A stretch of 64,000 nucleotides of DNA from Mesorhizobium huakuii (GTDB lineage Bacteria > Pseudomonadota > Alphaproteobacteria > Rhizobiales > Rhizobiaceae): positions 5,886,001 to 5,950,000 of the forward strand of contig NZ_CP050296.1 of NCBI RefSeq assembly GCF_014189455.1. Direction: 5' to 3'. This document shows, one piece after another, positions 1-11,218 of the stretch; position 1 is the stretch's first letter; each line of letters starts with the position of its first letter. A program made the translations under genes and the position numbers. Under the pieces are notes generated by a model. That model searched no databases, was not told where the DNA came from, and worked only from the letters and a program-made list of their open reading frames with translations.

Positions 1-551
1 ACATCGACCGCGCCAAAGCGCTTGAGGTGCTCGGTGGTGAATTGCGTATCAAGTAGCGCGAAGCCGCGTGCCTTCAAGCGCTCGACGAGATGCACGAGGC
101 AGATCTTCGATGCATCCGTCGCCTTGGAAAACATGCTTTCGCCGAAGAACACCCGTCCGAGCGACACGCCATAGAGGCCGCCGACCAACTGGTCCTCATG
201 CCAGGCCTCGACTGAATGGCAGTGGCCCATGCGGTGCAACTGCACATAGGCCTCACGGATCGGCGCGTTGATCCAGGTCGAGCGCCGCTCCTCGCGCTTT
301 TCGGCACAGCCGTCGATCGTCGCCTCGAAATCGAAGTCGAAACGGATATCGAACGGGTTTTTGCGGATCGCCTTCTTCAGGCTTTTGGGTGTGTGGAACC
401 CGTCGAGCGGGATGATGCCCCGCGTCTCCGGCCGCACCCAGAACACTTCCGGGTCGTTGGCGCTTTCGGCCATCGGGAAGACGCCCGAGGCATAGGCCTT
501 GAGCAGGAGGTCGGTGGGGATGCGATAGCCGGGCGCGTATGGACGGGTCAT
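1..551 (-). CDS. aat: Leucyl/phenylalanyl-tRNA--protein transferase (3' end cut by window edge)
   Basis: Transfers Leu or Phe from aminoacyl-tRNA to the N-terminus of proteins with basic N-terminal residues, marking them for ClpAP degradation in the N-end rule pathway; cytoplasmic. The reverse strand from the ATG at 551 reads [20 protein letters not shown], then the family hallmarks [39 protein letters not shown] and [18 protein letters not shown]. The C-terminus lies beyond base 1. It follows accC by 12 bp on the same strand and is probably co-transcribed with accB-accC. Start chosen because it is the family's usual N-terminus. Confidence 0.95.
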   Translation of the reverse strand, partial: MTRPYAPGYRIPTDLLLKAYASGVFPMAESANDPEVFWVRPETRGIIPLDGFHTPKSLKKAIRKNPFDIRFDFDFEATIDGCAEKREERRSTWINAPIREAYVQLHRMGHCHSVEAWHEDQLVGGLYGVSLGRVFFGESMFSKATDASKICLVHLVERLKARGFALLDTQFTTEHLKRFGAVD

Positions 552-563
552 CGCGTCCCCGGA

Positions 564-1907
564 CTACTCTTCCTTGGCCAGGTATTTTTCCAGCCAGTGG
601 ATGTCATAATCGCCATTGGCGATGTCGGCATTGCCGACCAGATCGCGAAACAGCGGCAATGTCGTCTTGATGCCGTCGACGACGAATTCATCCAGCGCCC
701 GCCGCAGCCGCATCATGCATTCGACGCGGTTGCGCCCATGCACGATCAGCTTGCCGATCAGGCTGTCGTAATAGGGCGGGATCTTGTAGCCGGAATAGAC
801 GCCGGAATCGACGCGGATGCCGAGACCGCCTGGCGTATGGAAATGCGTGATGGTGCCGGGCGAGGGGGTGAAGGTGCGCGGATCCTCGGCATTGATGCGG
901 CATTCGATGGCGTGGCCATTGAACTTGATGTCTTCCTGCTTGACCGAAAGACCGCCACCGGAAGCGACGCGGATCTGCTCATGCACGAGATCGATGCCGG
1001 TTATCGCCTCCGTCACCGGATGCTCGACCTGCAGGCGCGTGTTCATCTCGATGAAATAGAACTCGCCATTCTCGTAGAGGAACTCGATCGTGCCGGCGCC
1101 GGAATAGCCGAGATCGGCAATGGCCTTGGCGCAGATGCCGCCGATGCGGGACCGCTCCTCGGCGTTGAGGGCCGGCGAGGGCGCCTCTTCCCAGACTTTT
1201 TGATGGCGGCGTTGCAGCGAACAGTCGCGCTCACCGAAATGCACGCCGCGGCCGAAGCCGTCGCCGAACACCTGCACTTCGATGTGGCGCGGCTTTTCCA
1301 GGTATTTCTCGATGTAGACGGCATCGTCGCCGAAGGCGGCACCGGCTTCCGTGCTCGCTGTCTGTAAGGCAATCTCGAGGTCAGCCTCGGTAAGCGCAAC
1401 CTTCATGCCGCGCCCGCCGCCGCCGGCCGACGCCTTGATGATCACGGGATAGCCGATCTCGGCGGCAATGCGCCTGGCTTCCTTTTGATCGGTGACGGCG
1501 CCGTCCGAACCGGGAACCACCGGAATGCCGAGGCGCTTGGCGGTGCGCTTGGCCTCGATCTTGTCGCCCATGATACGGATATGGTCGCCGGACGGGCCGA
1601 TGAAGGTGATGTTGTGCGCGGCCAGGATGTCGGCGAACTTGGCGTTCTCCGACAGGAAGCCGTAGCCCGGATGCACGGCGTCGGCGCCGGTGATCTCGCA
1701 GGCCGCGACGATCTGATGGATGTTGAGGTAGCTGTCGCGCGATGGCGGCGGGCCAATGCACACGCTTTCGTCGGCGAGCCTGACATGCATGGCGTCAGCG
1801 TCGGCGGTCGAATGCACCACCACCGTCTGGATGCCGAGTTCCTTGCAGGCGCGCAGCACCCGAAGCGCGATTTCGCCGCGATTGGCGATGAGGATCTTCT
1901 GAAACAT
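564..1907 (-). CDS. accC: Acetyl-CoA carboxylase, biotin carboxylase subunit
   Basis: ATP-dependent carboxylation of biotin on the carrier protein AccB, the first half-reaction of malonyl-CoA synthesis. The product is 447 aa, the normal size. It begins [20 protein letters not shown], has the ATP-grasp glycine loop [10 protein letters not shown] near residue 165, the segment [16 protein letters not shown] and the catalytic [13 protein letters not shown] near residue 290. The gene lies 10 bp downstream of accB, the usual accBC pair, with aat following. Confidence 0.97.
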   Translation of the reverse strand: MFQKILIANRGEIALRVLRACKELGIQTVVVHSTADADAMHVRLADESVCIGPPPSRDSYLNIHQIVAACEITGADAVHPGYGFLSENAKFADILAAHNITFIGPSGDHIRIMGDKIEAKRTAKRLGIPVVPGSDGAVTDQKEARRIAAEIGYPVIIKASAGGGGRGMKVALTEADLEIALQTASTEAGAAFGDDAVYIEKYLEKPRHIEVQVFGDGFGRGVHFGERDCSLQRRHQKVWEEAPSPALNAEERSRIGGICAKAIADLGYSGAGTIEFLYENGEFYFIEMNTRLQVEHPVTEAITGIDLVHEQIRVASGGGLSVKQEDIKFNGHAIECRINAEDPRTFTPSPGTITHFHTPGGLGIRVDSGVYSGYKIPPYYDSLIGKLIVHGRNRVECMMRLRRALDEFVVDGIKTTLPLFRDLVGNADIANGDYDIHWLEKYLAKEE

Positions 1908-1917
1908 CCGGCCCGCT

Positions 1918-2378
1918 CTACTCGATCACGACGAGCGGCATGCCGTATTCGACCGGCGTCGCATCCTCGAACAGGATCGCCGTCACCGTGCCGGCGCGCG
2001 GCGAGGGGATCTGGTTCATCGTCTTCATCGCCTCGATGATCAGCAGCGTCTGGCCTTCCTTGACCTTCTGGCCGACCTCGATGAACGCCTTGGCGTCGGG
2101 CGACGGTGCCAGATAGGCGGTGCCGACCATCGGCGAGGTGACCGCGTTCTTCGATACGTCGACCGCTGCCGGGGCGGCCGTGGCCGCGGGCTGGGCGGCT
2201 GCCGCCGGCGCATAGTTGGGCGGGGGGCGGCAATCGCGTGGACGGCAGGTGCCTGCCGCGACACGCGAACCTTCAGATCACCCAGTTCAACCTCGATCTC
2301 GGTCAGGTTGGTGTCGTTCAGTATGCCCGCCAGATCGCGGATCAGTTGCTGGTCAACACCGGTCTTCTTTATCGACAT
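1918..2378 (-). CDS. accB: Acetyl-CoA carboxylase, biotin carboxyl carrier protein (frameshifted as given)
   Basis: Carries the biotin that shuttles CO2 from AccC to the carboxyltransferase. The N-terminal half (from ATG 2378, [20 protein letters not shown]) and the biotinyl half (ending [10 protein letters not shown], with the biotin-accepting lysine in EAMKTMN) are in different frames. The break is in the GC-rich run at about 2216-2228, where one added base restores an Ala/Pro-rich linker leading into [16 protein letters not shown]. Start chosen because AGAAGG precedes it at good spacing; an upstream ATG at 2408 overlaps aroQ. accB is essential, so the indel is probably a sequence error. 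Confidence 0.9.
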
Positions 2379-2404
2379 TTTCGAGCCTTCTGTTTGTTGG
2401 CCGG

Positions 2405-2839
2405 TCATAGGCGTGCGGCCAGCGCCTGCAGCGCCAGCGTGTAGCCGAGCGGCCCAAAGCCACAGATCATGCCGACGGCGACCGGCGCGACCATGGAGAC
2501 GTGGCGGAATGATTCCCGCGCATGGATGTTGGAAAGGTGAACTTCGGCGACCGGCAGCGGCGCAACCGAACGGATGGCGTCATGGATCGCGATCGAGGTA
2601 TGGCTATAGGCGCCTGGATTGATGACGATGCCGGCGGCCTTGTCGCCGGCTTCCTGGATCCAGTCGACAAGGTCGCCCTCATGGTTCGACTGGCGGAAAT
2701 CGATCTCGAGCCCGAGCGACGCGCCGGCCTGCTTGCAGTCGTCGGCGATGGCGGCAAGCGTCTTGCCGCCATAGATGCCCGGCTCGCGCTTGCCGAGCGC
2801 GTTGAGATTGGGACCGTTCAGGACGAAAACCGTTTTCAA
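2405..2839 (-). CDS. aroQ: Type II 3-dehydroquinate dehydratase
   Basis: Converts 3-dehydroquinate to 3-dehydroshikimate in the shikimate pathway. It is 144 aa, typical of the small dodecameric type II enzyme. Visible motifs are NGPNLNALGKREPGIYG (catalytic Tyr in IYG), RQSNHEGDLVDWIQEA, INPGAYSHTSIAIHDAI and EVHLSNIHARESFRH (active-site His and substrate-binding residues). It lies 26 bp upstream of the accB start on the same strand; aroQ-accB-accC is a common alphaproteobacterial order. Confidence 0.96.
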   Translation of the reverse strand: MKTVFVLNGPNLNALGKREPGIYGGKTLAAIADDCKQAGASLGLEIDFRQSNHEGDLVDWIQEAGDKAAGIVINPGAYSHTSIAIHDAIRSVAPLPVAEVHLSNIHARESFRHVSMVAPVAVGMICGFGPLGYTLALQALAARL

Positions 2840-2984
2840 AAAAGCCGACCTTTTCCGGCGCCGGTAGCAAACCGGCGCGCTGGGCCTCTATACCGGGCAT
2901 AGCCGTCCGCGAAAAGAGCGCAAGTGCGTTCTTTCACTGTCCACAACAGGTCGAAATGCGCCCGTGAAGAAAACCCCCGGCTGA

Positions 2985-3821
2985 TCAAAGCGCGGCCTTC
3001 GCCGCCTCGATCTTTTGCGCCAGCACTTCCTGCCCGAGAGCGCCGAACACGACCTCGTTGCCGACGACATAGGACGGCGTTCCGGTGATCGACAGCTTGT
3101 TGGCAAGATCGTAGGTCTTGGAGAAGGCCTCGGTGATCGACGGATCCTTCATCTTCTCGCGCAGCGTCGCCTCGTCGGCACCGAGCGAAAGCGCGATCTT
3201 GATCGCGGCCGCTTCGGTGGCGCGTCCCTGGCCGCCGAGCAGCGCGTTGTGGAACTCGCCGTATTTTTCCGGCTTCATCAGGTGGAAGGCCATCGAGACG
3301 ACGCTGGCTTTTTGCGAATCCGGGCCAAGGATCGGGAATTCCTTGAGCACGAAGCGCAGATCCGGATCGGACTTGGTCAGCGCCCGCATGTCCTCGATGG
3401 CGCGTTTGCAGAAGCCGCAATTGTAGTCGTAGAACTCGACGATGGTCACCTTGCCGTTCGGGTTGCCGACGATGCCGTCGAAGCTGGAGTTGAAGATCTG
3501 CTCCTTGGCGTTCTTGATGACGCCGAGCGCGGCGATCCGTTGTTCTTCCTTCTGCTTGGCCTCGAGCGCGTCCTGCACTTCGAGCAGCACTTCCGGGTTC
3601 TTCAGGAGGTAGTCGCGGATTATGCCCTCGACCTCGGTGCGGTCGATCTTGGTATCGGCCGCCTTGGTGTCTGCCCCTGCCGTCTGGACAGGCTGAGTCG
3701 CCTGGACAGGCTGCGTTGTACCGGCCTTGGCAATCTGCGGGCTGCCGGCGACGAAACCGAAAGCCAGCATGGCGAGGGCCACAGCGATCCCCGTGGTGCC
3801 CAGCAGCAGTGCCTTTTTCAT
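2985..3821 (-). CDS. DsbA-family thiol:disulfide oxidoreductase, periplasmic
   Basis: Probable periplasmic disulfide oxidoreductase or isomerase. The 278-aa product starts MKKALLLGTTGIAVALAMLA, a signal peptide or N-terminal anchor. An N-terminal helical region (EVEGIIRDYLLKNPEVLLEV, like the Com1/ScsC oligomerisation segment) precedes a thioredoxin fold with CGFC in YDYNCGFCKRAIEDM and the cis-proline loop GTPSYVVGNEVVFG. It lies between an M48 peptidase and aroQ on the same strand. The exact subgroup (DsbA-like oxidase or ScsC-like isomerase) cannot be settled from sequence. Confidence 0.9.
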   Translation of the reverse strand: MKKALLLGTTGIAVALAMLAFGFVAGSPQIAKAGTTQPVQATQPVQTAGADTKAADTKIDRTEVEGIIRDYLLKNPEVLLEVQDALEAKQKEEQRIAALGVIKNAKEQIFNSSFDGIVGNPNGKVTIVEFYDYNCGFCKRAIEDMRALTKSDPDLRFVLKEFPILGPDSQKASVVSMAFHLMKPEKYGEFHNALLGGQGRATEAAAIKIALSLGADEATLREKMKDPSITEAFSKTYDLANKLSITGTPSYVVGNEVVFGALGQEVLAQKIEAAKAAL

Positions 3822-3885
3822 CGTTCTCGTTCCTTTTGCCTGTTTCCCAGTCCGGCTGTGTCGCAGCGCGTGATCGGAAGGTTCA

Positions 3886-5277
3886 CTAGATCTTGCTTGT
3901 CGATTTGTAGTTTATGATATCCTGGGCGCGTATCCAACGTGGCTCGCCGCGCTTCATCTGCTGTTGCGCGCGCATGGCGAAGATCTTCGCATCCTTGTAG
4001 TTACCGGAATAGAAATGACCCTCGGCCGTGGCAAGCTCGGCGCCCGGTATGTCACCCAACTCGCCGTAAGCCTGCGCCAGGTAACGATACCCCTCGGCAT
4101 TTTCCTTGTCGCGACCCAGACCATTGTTGATCTGCACGACAGCTTTCTTCAGCGCGTCAGGCGTGCCGACCGCCATCAGCGCCTGGCCAAGCGAGACGGG
4201 CAGCAAGCCGGACCGCGCGGGATCGAGGCTGACCGCCTTGGCATAGGCTTCGGCTGCATCCTTGGGCTTGTTCGCCTTCATCAAGATGTCGCCGCGCAAC
4301 TCCTGGAAATAGGCGTTCTTGGGCTGTGCCTTGATCAGGGCATTGGTCTTGGCGAGTGCGCCGGCGATGTCACCGTAAAGGTAGGTCGATTGGGCATCGC
4401 CATAGAGTGCCGCGAGGCTGCCCCGCATCATTTGCATCAGCCTGCCTGCGGTGGCCTTGCCTTCCATATAGACGGCGATCTTCACCCGCATCATGTCGTG
4501 GCGCTGCTGCAGTGCCGGCGGGTCGAGCTTATCGACATTCGGGCTCTGCTTGACCAGCACTTCGAGATTCGCGATGCGCTCCTGCGGCATCGGATGGCTG
4601 ATCCGGTAGGGATCGATCTGCGCACCCGACAGCGACAGCGCGGTCTGGAAGCGCCGGAACGTCTTCAGCATGCCCATGCCGGACTGGCCGGTGGCGTTGA
4701 GATAGGTGATGGCGGAGCGGTCGGCTGTTATCTCTTCGGTGCGCTGGTAGGCGAGGATGCTGCGCTGTGCCATTTCGCCGCCGCCGGCGGCAACACCCAT
4801 GCCGGCGCCGGCAAGGCCGCGGCTGTTGGTGGTCGCACCCGCCACGATCGCACCTGCGCCAAGCAAGGTGGCGATGATGGCCATCGTCTTGGCGCGCTCG
4901 AGCTGGTCACGCAGTTTCTGCTGGTGGCCGCCGGCGATATGGCCGGCCTCGTGCGCGATGACGCCGATGATCTCGTTGGGCGTTTCGGCCGTCATCAGCG
5001 CACCGGTGTTGATGAACAGCCGCCGCCCGGTAACGAAAGCGTTGAAGCTGGAATCGTTGACCAGCACGATATCGATGCCGTCATTCGCCAGCCCCGCCGC
5101 CTTGAAGATCGGCCGCGCGTAGTCACGCACCAGAGCCTCGATCTCGGCATCGCGTACCACCGGCACGCTTTGGGCGAAGGCGGTGACCGAACTGGCCACG
5201 GCGACGGCGACGCCAAGCGATAGCGTCGCGAAAACACGCGCTGCCCGGGCAATCGTCGATCTGGGTCGGCTCAACAT
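3886..5277 (-). CDS. M48 family zinc metalloprotease with TPR repeats (BepA/YfgC-like)
   Basis: Probable periplasmic protease or chaperone in outer-membrane protein quality control. It is 463 aa with an N-terminal signal sequence (cleavage plausible after VTAFAQS). The zinc site is visible as GVIAHEAGHIAGGH with the third ligand in EEITADRSAI. The C-terminal half has tetratricopeptide-like helices (LIKAQPKNAYFQELRGDILM, AEAYAKAVSLDPA). It runs toward the DsbA-like gene 64 bp away, a functionally sensible neighbour because both act on envelope proteins. It is divergent from the aminotransferase gene. Confidence 0.92.
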   Translation of the reverse strand: MLSRPRSTIARAARVFATLSLGVAVAVASSVTAFAQSVPVVRDAEIEALVRDYARPIFKAAGLANDGIDIVLVNDSSFNAFVTGRRLFINTGALMTAETPNEIIGVIAHEAGHIAGGHQQKLRDQLERAKTMAIIATLLGAGAIVAGATTNSRGLAGAGMGVAAGGGEMAQRSILAYQRTEEITADRSAITYLNATGQSGMGMLKTFRRFQTALSLSGAQIDPYRISHPMPQERIANLEVLVKQSPNVDKLDPPALQQRHDMMRVKIAVYMEGKATAGRLMQMMRGSLAALYGDAQSTYLYGDIAGALAKTNALIKAQPKNAYFQELRGDILMKANKPKDAAEAYAKAVSLDPARSGLLPVSLGQALMAVGTPDALKKAVVQINNGLGRDKENAEGYRYLAQAYGELGDIPGAELATAEGHFYSGNYKDAKIFAMRAQQQMKRGEPRWIRAQDIINYKSTSKI

Positions 5278-5425
5278 GACGTGTCCACTGGTAGACGAGC
5301 GGGCGAAAGATGAAAAGTCGGCACCGGAAAAACTTCCTCAACTTGTGATCCTCACATCAATCGGGCATTTGTGCGGCGCATATATTCGAGGGCATGGCGT
5401 GCCCAATCGTCGGGATAGGGATAAA

Positions 5426-6574
5426 ATGGTCGTTTCGCTCTCACGTCGTGGCAATGTCGAGCCATTCCACGCCATGGATGTGCTGGCCGAAGCGAACAGG
5501 CTGAGGGCCCAGGGCGTGCCGGTGATTTCTATGGCGGTCGGCCAGCCCTCAGATCCGGCGCCCGCACGGGTTCGCGCGGCCGCGGCCAAGGCCTTGGAGC
5601 ACGGCCGCATCGGCTACACCGATACGCTGGGACTGGCCGCTCTGCGCAAGGCGATCGCCGCGCACTACGCGGATCACTATCGGCTTGAAGTCGAGCCCGG
5701 CCGGATCGCGGTGACCACCGGATCATCGGCGGCCTTCAATCTCGCCTTCCTGGCGATGTTCGATCCGGGCGATCGCGTCGCCATCGCAGCACCTGGCTAT
5801 CCTGCCTATCGCAACATCATGGCGGCGCTCGGCATCGAAGTGGTCGAGATCGAGCTCGGCGACGCGGCCTACCTGCATGCCGGTCATCTGGAGACCGCGC
5901 ATCGCGAGAAACCGCTGAAGGGTGTTCTGTTCGCGAGCCCCGCCAACCCGACCGGCGCGGTCATACCGGCCGACGAACTGTCGGCGCTGGTCAATACGGC
6001 GGAGACACTGGGGATCGCCGTCATTTCCGATGAGATCTACCATCGGCTGGCCTATGGCGCCCCTGACACCACGGCACTTGCCTTCGGCAACAGCGTGACG
6101 GTGATCAATTCCTTCTCGAAATACTATTGCATGACCGGCTGGCGCATCGGCTGGATGGTGTTGCCGGAAGAGCTGGTGCGGCCGGTCGAGCGCATTGCCC
6201 AGAGCCTCTACATCTCGCCGCCGGAGCTCTCGCAGATCGCCGCGATCGAGGCCTTTGCCGCGACCGATGAGCTAGAAGCGGTCAAAGGCCGCTACGCCTG
6301 GAATCGCGAGCTCTTGATGAAACGCCTGCCGGAACTCGGCTTTCCGCTGGCAGCACCCATGGACGGCGCCTTCTATGCCTTTTGCGATGTCACGAGGCAC
6401 TCCAATGACAGCATGGCCTTCGCGCGCAAGATGCTGGCCGAGGCGCATGTGGCGGCGACGCCCGGCCGCGACTTCGACACCCAGGCGGGGCACCGAACGA
6501 TGCGGTTTTCCTATGCCGGTAGCCACGACGACATGGTCGAGGCGATGGCGCGCATCGAACGCTGGTTGAGGTAG
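5426..6574 (+). CDS. Class I/II PLP-dependent aminotransferase
   Basis: Aspartate/aromatic-type fold I aminotransferase; substrate not determinable. The product is 382 aa from ATG 5426 ([19 protein letters not shown]), supported by an upstream AGGG. An in-frame extension back to 5183 overlaps the divergent M48 gene and lacks conservation-like sequence. Motifs: [18 protein letters not shown], the phosphate-loop region [22 protein letters not shown], and the PLP-binding lysine in [16 protein letters not shown]. It is 4 bp upstream of glsA, so probably co-transcribed. Confidence 0.93.
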   Translation: MVVSLSRRGNVEPFHAMDVLAEANRLRAQGVPVISMAVGQPSDPAPARVRAAAAKALEHGRIGYTDTLGLAALRKAIAAHYADHYRLEVEPGRIAVTTGSSAAFNLAFLAMFDPGDRVAIAAPGYPAYRNIMAALGIEVVEIELGDAAYLHAGHLETAHREKPLKGVLFASPANPTGAVIPADELSALVNTAETLGIAVISDEIYHRLAYGAPDTTALAFGNSVTVINSFSKYYCMTGWRIGWMVLPEELVRPVERIAQSLYISPPELSQIAAIEAFAATDELEAVKGRYAWNRELLMKRLPELGFPLAAPMDGAFYAFCDVTRHSNDSMAFARKMLAEAHVAATPGRDFDTQAGHRTMRFSYAGSHDDMVEAMARIERWLR

Positions 6575-6578
6575 AACC

Positions 6579-7526
6579 ATGCCGGAACTCGAACAGGCCC
6601 CCAAACTTGATCAAGCATTGGCCGAAGTCGCCGCCGAAATGGCTGAACGCACCGATCGCGGCGATGTCGCGACCTACATTCCCCAATTGGGCAAGGTCGA
6701 TCCGAAAAAATTCGGCATTGCCGCCGTAACCAATGACGGCCGTGTGCTGATGGCGGGCGATGCCGACCAGCCGTTCTCGATCCAGAGCGTCTCCAAGGTG
6801 TTCACCTTGACGCTGGCGCTCGGCAATGTCGGCGACGCGCTGTGGAAACGGGTCGGGCGCGAGCCGTCGGGCAATCCTTTCAACTCGATCGTCCAGCTCG
6901 AGCACGAGAACGGCATTCCGCGTAATCCGTTCATCAATGCCGGCGCCATCGTCATTTCCGATATCCTGCTTGCCGGCCACCAGCCGCGCGAGGCGATCGG
7001 CGAGATCCTGCGCTTCATCCAGTTCCTTGCCGACGACGAGACCATCATCATCGACCGTGAGGTCGCGGCCTCCGAACGCGCCACCGGCTATCGCAACTTC
7101 GCGCTGGCCAACTACATGAAATCCTTTGGCAATCTTCACCATGCGCCGGAACTGGCGCTGGGCGTCTATTTCCATCATTGCGCCATCGCCATGAGTTGCC
7201 GACAACTGGCGATGGCCGGCCGTTTCCTCGCCAATGGCGGCAAGAACCCGGCCACCGGATATCAGGTGGTGTCGGCGGAGCGGGCGCGGCGCATCGGCGC
7301 CATGATGCTGACCTGCGGCCACTATGACGGCTCCGGCGACTTCGCCTTCCGCGTCGGCATTCCGGGAAAAAGCGGCGTCGGCGGCGGCATATTGGGCATC
7401 GTGCCGGGCGTCGCCTCGCTTGCCGTCTGGTCGCCCGGCCTCAACGCCAACGGCAATTCCAAGCTGGGTTCGATCGCGCTGGAGAAGCTGGCCAGGATGA
7501 TGAACTGGTCGATCTTCGCGCCTTAG
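6579..7526 (+). CDS. glsA: Glutaminase A
   Basis: Hydrolyses glutamine to glutamate and ammonia. The 315-aa length matches the bacterial serine-dependent family. The catalytic SxxK is visible in [17 protein letters not shown], with [27 protein letters not shown] and the C-terminal [14 protein letters not shown]. Translationally close to the preceding aminotransferase (4-bp gap), suggesting a nitrogen-salvage operon. A bidirectional terminator separates it from convergent rne. Confidence 0.96.
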   Translation: MPELEQAPKLDQALAEVAAEMAERTDRGDVATYIPQLGKVDPKKFGIAAVTNDGRVLMAGDADQPFSIQSVSKVFTLTLALGNVGDALWKRVGREPSGNPFNSIVQLEHENGIPRNPFINAGAIVISDILLAGHQPREAIGEILRFIQFLADDETIIIDREVAASERATGYRNFALANYMKSFGNLHHAPELALGVYFHHCAIAMSCRQLAMAGRFLANGGKNPATGYQVVSAERARRIGAMMLTCGHYDGSGDFAFRVGIPGKSGVGGGILGIVPGVASLAVWSPGLNANGNSKLGSIALEKLARMMNWSIFAP

Positions 7527-7550
7527 CCTCTCGTGTACGTTGGAGAAATG

Positions 7551-7588
7551 AAAAATCCCGCGCCGTCTTTCGATCGGCGCGGGATTTT
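7551..7588. terminator. Bidirectional rho-independent terminator, glsA / rne
   Basis: A GC-rich stem (AAAATCCCGCGCCG pairing with CGGCGCGGGATTTT) with a 9-nt loop, flanked by A-tracts and T-tracts on both sides. It lies between the convergent ends of glsA and rne and can serve both strands. Confidence 0.9.
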
Positions 7589-7622
7589 CTTATCAAAAAA
7601 TCACTTCAACCAGTTGAAAGGC

Positions 7623-10569
7623 TTAGAAAAAGCCCTTCCGCTGCCACCAGCCGGCACGCCTCGGCTTTTCTTCAGTCTTGGCCTCCGGTTCATCGGCGAC
7701 GGTCGAAGAAACCACCGGCACCACCGGTGCATCGATGGCAGCCGGCTTGCGCCGTGACGGCCGGGCCTTTGCAGGCTCTTCCACGACAGCCGCGACCACT
7801 GTTTCCTCGGCAACCGCCACCGGAGCCTCGACCGGCGTTTCCGCGGCCGCTTCGACAACGGTCGTTTCGGTGACGGCCTCGGCGGCTGCCTTCTTCGGCT
7901 TGGCTGCGCGACGCGGCTTCTTGGGCTTCTCGGTGCTCGGCACCTCTTCGCTCACCGCAGCCACCGGCTCATCAACGGCAGCGACTGGCTCGATCGACAC
8001 AGGCTCGCTTTCGGAAGCATCGGCCTCCGAAGCCTCGGTCGTTTCGCCGGCGCTTGCCTCGGTCTCGCCTTCGCCGTCTTCGCGACGGTTGCGCTTACCG
8101 CCGCGCTTGCCGCGCCGGCGCTTCTTGCCCTGGTTGTCATCCGCAGCCTGCGCCGCCTCGTCAGAGGCGCCGGCAGCGATCGGAGCGGCATCGTCCGTTT
8201 CGGTGTCGTCATTGTCCGCCGCATTTGCCGATCCGGCGAAATCGCCGGCCGGAGCAGAGACGGATGAGCCGTCCGTCGGGGCGCCATGCTCGCGGTCGCG
8301 ATCCCTGCCGCCGCGCCGTCTGCGACGCTTGCGACGCTTGCGGTCGCGGCCTTCGCCATCCTCGCCGCCGGCAGGCCGCGGCTGCTGGTTCTGCTGCGGC
8401 TGCTGGCGTGGCTGCTCGGCTTGAACCACGACCTCATCATCCTCCTCGACGACGACAATCTCGTCCTCGGGCTCCTCCGGCTCGACATAGGCCGGCAGAC
8501 TGCGCGCCTCGACAAAGCCCTCGGGTTTTTCGGCCAGGGCGCCGCGGAAGATCGCATAGTGCTGGGCACCAACCGTGTCGTCGGCCTCGATGGTGATGGT
8601 CAGGCCGAAGCGGCTTTCCAGTTCCACCAGTGTGCCGCGCTTGTGGTTGAGCACGTAGAGCGCGGTCGCGGCCGGCGTGCGCACCGTGATGTGGCTGCGC
8701 GAGTCCTTGAGCAGGAATTCCTCGATCGCCCGCACCACCATCAGCGCAACCGACGAATCGGACCTGACATGGCCGGTGCCGCCGCAATGCGGGCACGGCT
8801 TCATGGTCGATTCCAGCACACTGGCGCGGATGCGCTGGCGTGACATCTCCATCAGGCCGAAATGCGAGATGCGGCCGACCTGGATACGGGCGCGGTCGTT
8901 CTTGAGGTGATCCTTCAGCCGCTTCTCGACGGAGCGGTTGTTGCGGTTCTCCTCCATGTCGATGAAGTCGATGACGATCAGGCCGGCCAGATCGCGCAGC
9001 CTGAGCTGACGCGCGACTTCCTCGGCCGCTTCCAGATTGGTGTGGAGTGCCGTGTCCTCAATCGAATGCTCCTTGGTGGAGCGACCCGAATTGACGTCGA
9101 TGGCAACCAGCGCCTCGGTCTGGTTGATGATGATGTAGCCGCCGCTCTTCAGCGTCACTTGCGGCTGCAGCATGCGGTCGAGCTGCGCCTCGATGCCGTT
9201 GCGCACGAAGATCGGCGTCGTGTCGCGGAACGGCTGAACCACCTTGGCGTGGCTCGGCATCAGCATGCGCATGAAGTCCTTGGCTTCGCGATAGCCCTCC
9301 TCGCCGGAGACGAGAATCTCGTCGATATCCTTGTTGTAGAGGTCGCGCACCGAACGCTTGATCAGGCTGCCTTCCTCATAGACGAGGGCAGGGGCGGTGG
9401 ACTGGAGCGTGAGATTGCGGACATTTTCCCAAAGCCGCATCAGATATTCGTAGTCGCGCTTGATCTCGGCCTTGGTGCGGCTCTCGCCGGCGGTGCGCAA
9501 GATGACGCCCATGCCTTGCGGCACTTCGAGATCGGCGACCACCTCCTTGAGGCGCTTGCGGTCGACCGCGCTGGTGATCTTGCGCGAAATGCCGCCGCCG
9601 CGCGCCGTGTTCGGCATCAGCACCGAATAACGGCCGGCAAGCGACAGATAGGTGGTGAGTGCGGCGCCCTTGTTGCCGCGCTCTTCCTTGACGACCTGCA
9701 CCAAAAGGATCTGCCGGCGCTTGATCACTTCCTGGATCTTGTACTGGCGGCGCACCGGCTTGCGGCGATTGCGCACTTCCTCGAGCGCGTCCTCGGCGCC
9801 GACCGATCTCGACCTCGTGATCATCGGGATGCGAAGACTGTACTTCCTCCAGCATGCCGCGATCATTGTCGCTGGAGGTGGCTTCGCTGCCCTGTTCCGC
9901 CTGCGGGACGGGCTCGGAAATCACATCGCCTTCGACAGAGGCGGCGATCGATGTCGGGCCGCCCTCGCGGGTTTCGGTTTCGTCCTGTTCGGCGGAACCT
10001 TCATCATGGCCGGACGCATCAGCATGCCCCGAGGTGTCTGAATGTTCGGATGTATCGGCTGCGTGTTCGATGATCTCGGAGGTGTGGGAGATCTCCTCGA
10101 CAACGATGTCGCCATTGTCGTTGCCTTCGCTTGGCTCGCCGGAGCCTTCGCCTGCCTCGCCCGCATCGCGCTTGTGCTCGCCGCGGTCGCGGCTCTTGCC
10201 GCCACGCCGGCGCCCGCGCCGTCCGCGATCGCGGCTCTGGCGGTCATCGCCGTCACCGTCCTCGTCCTCCTCGTCTTCGGCCTCCTGCGCTTCGGCGCGC
10301 AGCAGTGCCTGACGGTCGGCGACCGGGATCTGGTAGTAGTCGGGGTGTATTTCACTGAAGGCGAGAAAACCGTGACGGTTGCCGCCATATTCGACAAAGG
10401 CTGCCTGAAGGGAGGGTTCGACGCGCGTTACGCGGGCGAGGTAGATATTTCCTTTGAGCTGCTTCTTGTCCTGGGATTCAAAGTCGAATTCTTCGATACG
10501 GTTACCGCGTACGACGACAACTCGTGTTTCCTCCGGGTGGGAGGCGTCTATCAGCATCTTGTTGGGCAT
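7623..10569 (-). CDS. rne: Ribonuclease E (frameshifted as given)
   Basis: Endoribonuclease and degradosome scaffold for mRNA decay and rRNA/tRNA processing. From ATG 10569 (preceded by GGGGGAAAC) it reads MPNKMLIDASHPEETRVVVV, then an S1 domain split by a long basic/acidic insertion (DRGRRGRRRGGK, then Glu/Asp/Ser-rich), as in other rhizobial RNase E. The frame breaks near 9800-9812 and continues as VGAEDALEEVRNRRKPVRR. The catalytic part has GGYIIINQTEALVAIDVNSG, LAGLIVIDFIDM and the Zn-link CPHCGGTGH; the tail is Glu/Ala/Lys/Arg-rich and ends AGWWQRKGFF. rne is normally essential, so the one-base shift is likely a sequence error. Confidence 0.95.
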
Positions 10570-11218
10570 TATTTCGTTTCCCCCGGCAGCCGTCAGCCAC
10601 AGCTGGCGGGGTAAAGCCCGCTGCTGTGTGTCTGGAGAGTGGGTGCCGGATAATTGAATGTCCGCCGGACGGTGCCTGCGCGTCATGGCGGTGCCGCCCG
10701 CAGCCATACTGGCGCGGTTTGATGCGGACCTTTCCATGATTGCGCTTGAAGCCATCGTCACCAGCAGAACCTTTTGAACCAAAGCCCGGAAACCGGACCA
10801 GCTTGTTTGCTCATACAGAGCCGGCACGGGAACAGACCCGGCCGTTTTCCTCACGCAGGTGATTCCCCCGCCACGGGAGCACACCTGCGAAATTCGTCGC
10901 AATCACCTGAAGCCTTTTCGCGTGAAGCGAAAGGAGCCGCCTTTCATCTGACCCTGTAGCAGGAAGCTGCGGAGGAGGGCGGTTCCAGGATTGCAGTGAT
11001 CCACTATCGCTTTTATGATTTGGCGGGTTGGAAGGCAACCCCGATTTCCGATGCCGGCAAAAAGCAGTTCCGTAACGTAAGCTTGGGTTCTGATCCTTGT
11101 GTGAAAAGGCTTGGTTAACCTTCTCTGGATACCAATCGTTAATCGAGTTCGCGCCTAACCGGCACTTCGACGAAACGAGCGGGCGCCTGGCGCCAAACCG
11201 GGAGCGACTGGAAGAGAG
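10570..11218. other. 649-bp divergent intergenic region: rne leader and amidase promoter region
   Basis: No convincing gene on either strand. It must hold the promoters of rne (leftward) and the amidase gene (rightward). A short inverted repeat, CCTTTTCGC with GCGAAAGG around 10913-10934, could form a hairpin in the rne leader. Long rne leaders are used for autoregulation in other bacteria; that use here is an inference. Confidence 0.5.

Noticed and set aside
216..1367. 383-aa open frame antisense to accC and aat
   Set aside because: Shadow of the real minus-strand genes caused by high GC; residues show no family motif.
3964..5223. 419-aa frame antisense to the M48 peptidase
   Set aside because: High-GC shadow frame; the opposite strand has the conserved HEAGH zinc motif and TPRs.
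8862..10073. 403-aa frame antisense to rne
   Set aside because: Shadow of the RNase E coding region.
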